Of a stretch of 39,973 nucleotides of DNA, positions 32,241-37,522 are shown piece after piece. The stretch spans positions 1 through 39,973 of the forward strand of contig CAYXIO010000034.1 of assembly GCA_964465125.1 (NCBI GenBank), in the 5' to 3' direction. The position numbers and the translations under genes are program-made. Under the pieces are notes generated by a model. That model was not told the origin of the DNA and made no database searches. It worked only from the letters and a program-made list of their open reading frames with translations. This stretch comes from CAYOHG01 sp964465125. Its GTDB lineage: Bacteria; Planctomycetota; Phycisphaerae; UBA1845; Fen-1342. Within the stretch, counting starts at the first letter, position 1. Each line of letters opens with the position of its first letter.

Positions 32241-32780
32241 ATGTCAATCGAAGCCGCGATCGCCGCGTTGATTCTGCTGGCCGCGCTGAATCCTCTCTCC
32301 GCGATTCAGTCCGCCGGCAAGGCTCAGGCCCCGCAGACCACGGTCATTTATCTCATGCGGCACGCTGAGAAAGTCGACGAGAGCCGCGACTCGGAGCTTT
32401 CCGAGGCCGGCCGCCTCCGGACCGCGGCCCTGGCGTCCATGCTGCGGGACGTGCGCTTCGACGCCGTCTACTCCACCGACTTCAAGCGCACGCGCGGGAC
32501 GATCGAGCCGCTGGCGCGCCAGCAGGGCGTGCGCATCGACGTTTCCATCAGCCCGCGCAAGCTGGCCGACCACATCCTCGACCAGCAACGCGGCAAGACC
32601 GTGCTCGTCTGCGGGCACTCCGACACGGTGCCTGACAACCTGCGCGACCTCGGCCTGCCCTTCGCCGAGCCCATGCTTGCCGGCTTCGATGACGTGTTCA
32701 TCGTCACCCTCGTGCACGACTCGCACGGAGAACGTATCGCCGCGACGCTCCAGCGACTGCATTCGCCGCCCAAGCCGTAG
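32241..32780 (+). CDS. Exported histidine-phosphatase-superfamily protein
   Basis: A 179-residue protein with an N-terminal hydrophobic signal (about 1-24) and a phosphoglycerate-mutase-like (SixA-type) domain. The nucleophile is the His in L-M-R-H-A-E-K, the second catalytic His is in V-C-G-H-S-D-T, and the Arg in F-K-R-T and the S-E-A-G-R block are in place. The short SixA-like form usually removes phosphate from proteins or small molecules; with a signal peptide, an exported phosphatase is likely. The GGGGAGACGGGA sequence before the ATG gives a strong ribosome-binding site. Convergent with the next gene. Confidence 0.87.
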   Translation: MSIEAAIAALILLAALNPLSAIQSAGKAQAPQTTVIYLMRHAEKVDESRDSELSEAGRLRTAALASMLRDVRFDAVYSTDFKRTRGTIEPLARQQGVRIDVSISPRKLADHILDQQRGKTVLVCGHSDTVPDNLRDLGLPFAEPMLAGFDDVFIVTLVHDSHGERIAATLQRLHSPPKP

Positions 32781-32815
32781 CGTGCTGCAAGGCGCCGGCG
32801 GCGCGTCCGCCAGCC

Positions 32816-33838
32816 TCACGGACGATCGAAGATCGCCAGCACCGGCCGATGATCGGAGCCGAAGGTCTTGCCGGCCGAGCTGTCGGACTGAATCACGATC
32901 TCGGCCCCGCGAAACCAGTTCTCGCGCGCCCCGGCGACGTAGAGGTTGTCGATCGGCGTTCCCGGGAACGACGGGTAGGTCGTCTGCTCGTACCGCTGCG
33001 CGTAGCTGAAGAGGTTTCGCATGCGCAGCCCGCCGACCAGCCCTTCCGACAGCAGCGCGTGCGTCTCGTCGTAGCGGTCCTTGCCCTCGCAGTCGCCGCT
33101 GATGCAGTCATCCGCAAGATCGCGCCCGTTCTTGGTCTTGTCGGCGCAGCCTACGTTCAGATCGCCGCCCAGCACGACGGTGTCGTTCGGGAAGTAGCGC
33201 AGGTCGGCAAGCACCGCGTCCGCCATCGACGCCGCCACCAATTCCCGCTTCTGCGCGTTGGTGACATCTGCGGCCCCACTGTCGCCGCGCGAGGATTTGA
33301 GGTGCGTGACGTACACGATCAGGCCCGCGTCCGCAATGCGCGCCCGCAGGAAGCCGCGTCCGCTCGCGACCCTTGCCAGATTCAGATGCGCCGGCGGGCG
33401 AAGCTGGACCTCCGCCAACCCGCCGGCGTTCTGGTCCAAGTCTTCGTCGTACTCCAGCGCGTCCGCCACCGGCCAGCGGCTCGCGACGGCCACCTCCAGG
33501 TCGCCCCAGCCCGTGCCCTCGCCGGGCGAAAACTCCGTACAGACCACGTGCCACTCACTCGGGTCCTGTCCGGCCTGCGAGAGGATCTTCTCCACGATCG
33601 GCTTGGAGTTGAGCTCCTGAAGCAGCAGCACATCCGGCCGCAGCGCCGCAAACGCGTGCGCGAAATCATCGCCGCGCGCCTCCACCTCCGCGATCGACTT
33701 GCAGCTCTCGACATTCCACGTGACGACACGAACCGGCTGCGCCGTGGCGGTCGCGGTCAGCACCGCAAGAACGACCGCCGCGAGCGACGTCGCCATCCAT
33801 CCGCCGATCGAAGCCCGCCTCGCCCGCGCCTGGTGCAT
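32816..33838 (-). CDS. Exported endonuclease/exonuclease/phosphatase-family protein
   Basis: A 340-residue protein. A signal peptide (about 1-32, ending A-T-A-Q) is followed by an EEP domain with V-T-W-N-V-E, L-L-Q-E-L-N (metal Glu), T-H-L-K-S-S, G-G-D-L-N-V-G and, at the end, G-S-D-H-R-P-V. All core catalytic blocks of the fold are present. Unlike the other EEP protein of the window it has no dockerin-like tail. Targets may be nucleic acids, phospholipids or phosphoesters. ATG at 33838 with GGAG ten bases upstream. It lies 41 bases after the PIG-L gene on the same strand and may be cotranscribed. Confidence 0.88.
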   Translation of the reverse strand: MHQARARRASIGGWMATSLAAVVLAVLTATATAQPVRVVTWNVESCKSIAEVEARGDDFAHAFAALRPDVLLLQELNSKPIVEKILSQAGQDPSEWHVVCTEFSPGEGTGWGDLEVAVASRWPVADALEYDEDLDQNAGGLAEVQLRPPAHLNLARVASGRGFLRARIADAGLIVYVTHLKSSRGDSGAADVTNAQKRELVAASMADAVLADLRYFPNDTVVLGGDLNVGCADKTKNGRDLADDCISGDCEGKDRYDETHALLSEGLVGGLRMRNLFSYAQRYEQTTYPSFPGTPIDNLYVAGARENWFRGAEIVIQSDSSAGKTFGSDHRPVLAIFDRP

Positions 33839-33879
33839 GACATGCACTCCCTGATCGCTGTTCCCCGCTCGCACTCGGC

Positions 33880-34668
33880 TCACGTCTTCGGCACGATCGA
33901 CGGCGGCCCCATCGGCGCCTGCACCCCCGTGAAGTGCGCCACGGGATCAGGCATCGGCATCGAGTGCGGCAGCGCGAACAGCTCGCCATACTCGTACCCG
34001 CAGCGCCCGCCGTCCATCGCGTCCGCGGCCCGAACGCGGTGAACCAGTCGCCGCAGTCGCTCCGGCGGAAACTGCGAGCGATAGGACGAGATCGCCTCGA
34101 TCTTCTGCTCGATCACGTCGGTCGTGTCCACGACGAACGTCGAGTGCCAGTGCGTCACTTCAGCCCCGATCCCCGTCGGACGGTACCAAAGCCAGTCGAT
34201 GCGGTGCGGCGGCGTATCCTGGAAGCGATCGTCCCACTTGGTGAGCTGCGAGTAGAAACGTGACGCCTCGACGAGAAGCTGCGCCTGGTAATGATCCGGC
34301 GAAGCGCCCGGCGTCCGGCCGGCCATCCCAACCACGATTCTGGGCCGATAGCGCCGGAACGCGGTCGCGACGATGTAGCGGTTCTCCGGGCAGTCCATCA
34401 GCACCCGGTTCGGCAGCGGAAGCTGCTCCATCACCGTCACGCCCAGCACCTTCGCCGCCGCGTCGCGCTCGTCGGCGCGCGTCGCCGGATCGCCCAGCGG
34501 CGTGGGCTCACCGTTGGTCAGGTGCAGCATGCCGACCTTGTGGCCAAGCTGCGTCAGCCGCGCGATCGTCCCGCCGCAGGTGATCTCGAGATCATCCGGG
34601 TGCGGCATCGCAAAGATCACGTCAAGCTTGGGATACATCGCGGCGGGCGCGGAACTCACTGGTGTCAC
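33880..34668 (-). CDS. PIG-L/LmbE-family deacetylase (BshB1-like)
   Basis: A 262-residue zinc-dependent N-deacetylase. The metal motif is P-H-P-D-D near residue 22, in the F-A-M-P-H-P-D-D-L-E-I-T-C-G-G-T-I-A context. The T-R-A-D-E-R-D-A-A-A-K-V-L-G-V and P-D-H-Y-Q-A blocks match the BshB1 type, which removes acetyl from GlcNAc-malate in bacillithiol synthesis or deacetylates other GlcNAc conjugates. No bacillithiol partner genes adjoin it. I use the GTG at 34668 because GGAG stands six bases before it; an ATG at 34638 would give a shorter protein starting M-Y-P-K. Confidence 0.88.
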   Translation of the reverse strand: MTPVSSAPAAMYPKLDVIFAMPHPDDLEITCGGTIARLTQLGHKVGMLHLTNGEPTPLGDPATRADERDAAAKVLGVTVMEQLPLPNRVLMDCPENRYIVATAFRRYRPRIVVGMAGRTPGASPDHYQAQLLVEASRFYSQLTKWDDRFQDTPPHRIDWLWYRPTGIGAEVTHWHSTFVVDTTDVIEQKIEAISSYRSQFPPERLRRLVHRVRAADAMDGGRCGYEYGELFALPHSMPMPDPVAHFTGVQAPMGPPSIVPKT

Positions 34669-34813
34669 GTGCGGCTCCGATGCGGGCGGCAATCGTATAC
34701 GCCGACAGTCGTGGGGATTCTTAGTCGCTCGGCGCGGAAAGTCCACTGGACTCCGGCGAGCGCGTCAGGATCGTTCACGCCGGGCACCCGCCGCGTCCCC
34801 GAGAACCGCAACG

Positions 34814-35563
34814 CTAGCTGCGGCTCTCGATCGCCGCCGCGAGGGGTTGCACGACGCGCGGGACGGCGCGCTCGACCGCGAAGCGCTCCGCAATCCGCAC
34901 GAGTTCGCGATGCGCCGCGACGAGATCGCGCTGCTTGCCGAAGCCCCAGTACTGCCTGGCCGTCACAACCACGCTCAGCGGATTCGCCTCGTACTCGCCC
35001 GTGCGAACCTCGAACGTGGACGTACGGCCCTTGATCTCCAGGAAGACCTGCCGATCGCAATCGCCGCCAAGCGTCACCCCAAGGAAGGGCTGGCAATCGA
35101 TGATGCGCATCCCTTCCCCGCCCAGCGGACCGATCAGCGGATGGTCGCCGAACAGCGTCTCCGCGACCAGCTCGTCGTGATTGCCGCGATACTCCAGCTC
35201 GAACGTGAACAGGCATTCGAGGTAGTCGTAGTCCAGGTCGCTGAAGCTCAGGTGGACCGGCGCCTGGTTCAGGATCAGATTGGAGTACGCGAGAAAGCTG
35301 CCTGAATCCTTAGCGCCGTAGAAGCCGAAGCGCAGCGACGCCGGATCCACGCGCAGGTAACGCCGCTCGCTCCCCTCGCCCACTTCCTCGTCCAGCACCA
35401 GCGCGCTTTCGTCCCGACGGCGCAGCCGCGTCATGCGCGGATAGCCCCGCCGCACCTGCTCCAGGAAATGCAGGAGCGACTCGCGCGACGGCGCCAGATC
35501 GAGCTTCATGAACAGCCGCGAGCTGACGCAGAACTCATCGCACAGCGCAGCAAACGACCACAT
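34814..35563 (-). CDS. Conserved-looking protein of unknown function
   Basis: A 249-residue soluble protein that I do not recognise. Seen in it are a Cys-containing start (M-W-S-F-A-A-L-C-D-E-F-C), an Arg-rich segment (Y-P-R-M-T-R-L-R-R-R-D-E) and a beta-rich core with D-L-D-Y-D-Y-L-E-C-L-F-T-F-E-L-E-Y-R-G-N-H-D-E. An F-L-E-I-K-G-R-T-S-T-F-E-V-R-T-G-E-Y block follows later. There is no signal peptide or membrane helix. Coding status is supported by the GGAGGT box before the ATG at 35563, GC-rich third positions and clean ends. It sits between a PIG-L gene on the same strand and a divergent M20 gene. Confidence 0.7.
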   Translation of the reverse strand: MWSFAALCDEFCVSSRLFMKLDLAPSRESLLHFLEQVRRGYPRMTRLRRRDESALVLDEEVGEGSERRYLRVDPASLRFGFYGAKDSGSFLAYSNLILNQAPVHLSFSDLDYDYLECLFTFELEYRGNHDELVAETLFGDHPLIGPLGGEGMRIIDCQPFLGVTLGGDCDRQVFLEIKGRTSTFEVRTGEYEANPLSVVVTARQYWGFGKQRDLVAAHRELVRIAERFAVERAVPRVVQPLAAAIESRS

Positions 35564-35705
35564 TCGCGCCACCTCCACGCATCATCCCGATTCGCCATCC
35601 GCCGCAAGCGCAGATACTATCGGATTGTCGCTCGAACGAGAATCACGTCGTCTGCGCGGCAGGCGCGTCTCGAACAACGTTTCGCCTCAGGAGCCCAGCA
35701 ACACC

Positions 35706-36887
35706 ATGAACGTCGAACTGATGGCCGAGGCTCGTGGTCTCAGTGAGCAACTCATCGCCTGGCGCCGACACCTGCACGCGCACCCCGAGCTGAGCGGGCA
35801 CGAGCAGCTCACCGCTCAATTCATCGCGCGCGAGCTGCGCGCCCTCGGCTACGAGCCCGTCGAGCGCGCCAATGGCGGCCATGGCCTGTTTGCCGAGCTG
35901 CGCGTCGACGACCGGGCGCCGTTCACCGTCCTGCGTGCCGACATCGACGCGCTGCCCATTCAGGAAGAAACCGCCGCACCCTACGCCTCGATAAACCCCG
36001 GCGTCATGCACGCCTGCGGCCACGACGCCCACGCCGCCATGCTGCTCGGCGCCGCCCGCCTGCTGCGCGCGAGAAAGTCCAGTCTGAAGCGCAACGTGCG
36101 GCTGATCTTCCAGCCCCACGAGGAGCTCTTCCCGGGCGGCGCGCCGGACATGATCGCCGCCGGCGCCCTCGCGCAAGCGGATCAGATCTTCGGTATTCAC
36201 ATCAGCTCAATGCTCCCGACCGGGCAGGTCGGCTCGCGCAGCGGCGCGTTCATGGCCGCGGTCGATACCTTTCGCGCCATCGTCCACGGCCGCGGCGGTC
36301 ACGCCGCCATGCCCGAGTTGTGCGTCGATCCGATCGTCGCCGCCGCCGAAATCATCACCGCCCTTCAAACCATTGTCAGCCGGAACATCACCATCACCGA
36401 GCCGGCGGTCGTCTCCGTCACGCAGATTCAAGCCGGAACCGCCGACAACGTCATTCCCCCGTCGGTCGAGTTCGGCGGCACGATCCGCACGTTCTCGCGC
36501 GCGGTTCGAGAGCTCGTGGCCCGCCGCGTCGAGCAGATCGCGGCCGGCATCGCGGAGGCTCACCAGGCCCGCGCCGAGGTCTCCGTCACCAACGGGTATC
36601 CCGTGGTTGTGAACGATGACGAGCTCACGCGCCGTGCGTTCGAGTCCGCCCGTCGGCTCGGCTTTCAGGAGGATCAGATCCGGACGCTCCCACCGATCGG
36701 CGGCGGCGAGGACTTCGCGTACTACTGCGAGAAGCTCCCCGGCAATTTCGTGTTCCTGGGCGCGGCGAGCGAGGCGTCACACAGCACCTACCCGCACCAC
36801 CACCCGAAGTTCGACGTCGACGAGCAGGCCCTGGCGCTGGGAGCCGCGCTCCACACCCAGTTTGCCCTCGACGCGCAGCCGCGCTGA
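35706..36887 (+). CDS. M20-family amidohydrolase (hippurate/N-acyl-amino-acid hydrolase type)
   Basis: A 393-residue cytoplasmic metallopeptidase of the M20D group. It has R-R-H-L-H-A-H-P-E-L-S near the start, the metal motif M-H-A-C-G-H-D-A-H, the catalytic Glu in Q-P-H-E-E, the dimerisation-domain H-G-R-G-G-H-A-A-M-P, and the final T-Y-P-H-H-H-P-K-F-D. These enzymes release amino acids from N-acyl forms such as N-acetyl- or hippurate-type substrates. The Cys in HACGHD is a metal ligand typical of the group. ATG at 35706 with AGGAG about a dozen bases upstream. A TACTAT box at 35615-35620 may be its -10. Confidence 0.9.
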   Translation: MNVELMAEARGLSEQLIAWRRHLHAHPELSGHEQLTAQFIARELRALGYEPVERANGGHGLFAELRVDDRAPFTVLRADIDALPIQEETAAPYASINPGVMHACGHDAHAAMLLGAARLLRARKSSLKRNVRLIFQPHEELFPGGAPDMIAAGALAQADQIFGIHISSMLPTGQVGSRSGAFMAAVDTFRAIVHGRGGHAAMPELCVDPIVAAAEIITALQTIVSRNITITEPAVVSVTQIQAGTADNVIPPSVEFGGTIRTFSRAVRELVARRVEQIAAGIAEAHQARAEVSVTNGYPVVVNDDELTRRAFESARRLGFQEDQIRTLPPIGGGEDFAYYCEKLPGNFVFLGAASEASHSTYPHHHPKFDVDEQALALGAALHTQFALDAQPR

Positions 36888-36927
36888 GTGCCCGCGTTTT
36901 CGGCGGCGCGCCGCGGAGAACCGAAAC

Positions 36928-37134
36928 ATGATCAGCCCCGATCCCGCCGACCCGAAGATTCCCCCGCCGAACCCGCCCGAAGACCCCGCCCGGTCGCCCG
37001 CATCGCGTGACGCATCCGTTCCGCCCGCCGAACAGGACCTGTGCCCCATCTGCGGCACGCCGCTGTTCAGCTTGCACTGCAAGCGGCTGCGCAGAAACTG
37101 CGGCTACCGCGAGGACTGCTCCGACCTCTTCTGA
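36928..37134 (+). CDS. Small Cys-rich, zinc-ribbon-like protein
   Basis: A 68-residue protein. The first half is a disordered Pro/Asp/Ala-rich tract (P-D-P-A-D-P-K-I-P-P-P-N-P-P). The second half has C-P-I-C-G, H-C-K, N-C-G-Y-R-E-D-C-S-D-L-F, giving five Cys and one His, a compact metal-ribbon-like pattern. Similar short C-P-x-C-G plus C-x-Y-x-E-D-C proteins occur in planctomycetes as hypotheticals; the role is unknown. A GGAGAA box stands eight bases before the ATG. It follows the M20 gene by 40 bases on the same strand, so it may be cotranscribed. The Cys spacing is too regular for a chance frame. Confidence 0.65.
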   Translation: MISPDPADPKIPPPNPPEDPARSPASRDASVPPAEQDLCPICGTPLFSLHCKRLRRNCGYREDCSDLF

Positions 37135-37309
37135 AGCCGCCGAAGCCGGCCCGCGCGCCGCACGAACGAAGCGTGTTCCGGACCGCTTTTCGGCCGCAAT
37201 TGCGGGCGGCATTCCCTGCCGTGTTCGCATAATGTTCGCGACTAAACTGAAAGCGGAGCATGGAACCGCGCACGGTCCTACCGAATACAGGGTCGCCTGA
37301 TTTGGGATT

Positions 37310-37325
37310 GCACAACGTATTGTAT
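37310..37325 (+). promoter_or_regulatory. NrdR-box-like palindrome upstream of nrdJ
   Basis: GCACAACGTATTGTAT agrees at 12 of 16 positions with the general NrdR box pattern (ACACAATATATTGTGT-like), with ACAA and TTGT arms. It overlaps a possible -10 box (TATGTT at 37323). NrdR represses ribonucleotide reductase genes. A second box at helical spacing, usual for NrdR, was not convincing. Confidence 0.35.
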
Positions 37326-37339
37326 GTTAACAGTTTACG

Positions 37340-37482
37340 TAAAAAGTTCAGATTGCTTGGATTCGGTTTGACGACCACCATATCTTGGGCTAACCTACTT
37401 GTTGCCCCCAACATGTCAGGCGCGTCTGCCTCCACTGGGGACACGTGAGGAAAGCGCGGGCATGAGGCCGGCAGACTACCTC
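37340..37482 (+). ncRNA. Structured leader RNA of nrdJ, possibly of cobalamin-riboswitch type
   Basis: A perfect 7-bp stem joins GTCTGCC (37424-37430) with GGCAGAC (37470-37476). Inside it CCTCCAC and GTGAGG pair with one bulge. The order of short motifs resembles the 3' half of cobalamin riboswitches: G-C-C-C-C-C-A-A-C near 37403, C-C-A-C-T-G (37432-37437), G-A-G-G-A-A-A-G (37447-37454) and G-G-C-C-G-G-C-A-G-A-C (37466-37476), where canonical elements have GCCCCCGCAAC, GCCACTG, GGGAAG and an AGCC...AGACC end. The 5' half, including the usual P4 hairpin, does not match, so it is either a variant or another leader class. The gap 37135-37339 before it is AT-richer than its surroundings and shows no gene. 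Confidence 0.42.
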
Positions 37483-37500
37483 TTGTTCCATTGAAATAAA

Positions 37501-37514
37501 CTCCTCCTGCGGAG
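37501..37514 (+). promoter_or_regulatory. Hairpin that can mask the nrdJ ribosome-binding site
   Basis: CTCC (37501-37504 or 37504-37507) can pair with the GGAG at 37511-37514, which lies eight bases before the nrdJ ATG and is its Shine-Dalgarno. This fits translation control by the leader RNA just upstream. Confidence 0.4.
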
Positions 37515-37522
37515 CAACCGGG

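Noticed and set aside
37260..37448. A 62-codon plus-strand frame in the nrdJ leader
   Set aside because: No ribosome-binding site, codon use unlike the neighbours, and it covers the structured RNA region.
37340..37522. RNase P RNA as identity of the nrdJ leader
   Set aside because: GAGGAAAG and an AAACTCC...GGAGCAA block recall RNase P RNA, but spacing is far too short and the other conserved core blocks are missing.
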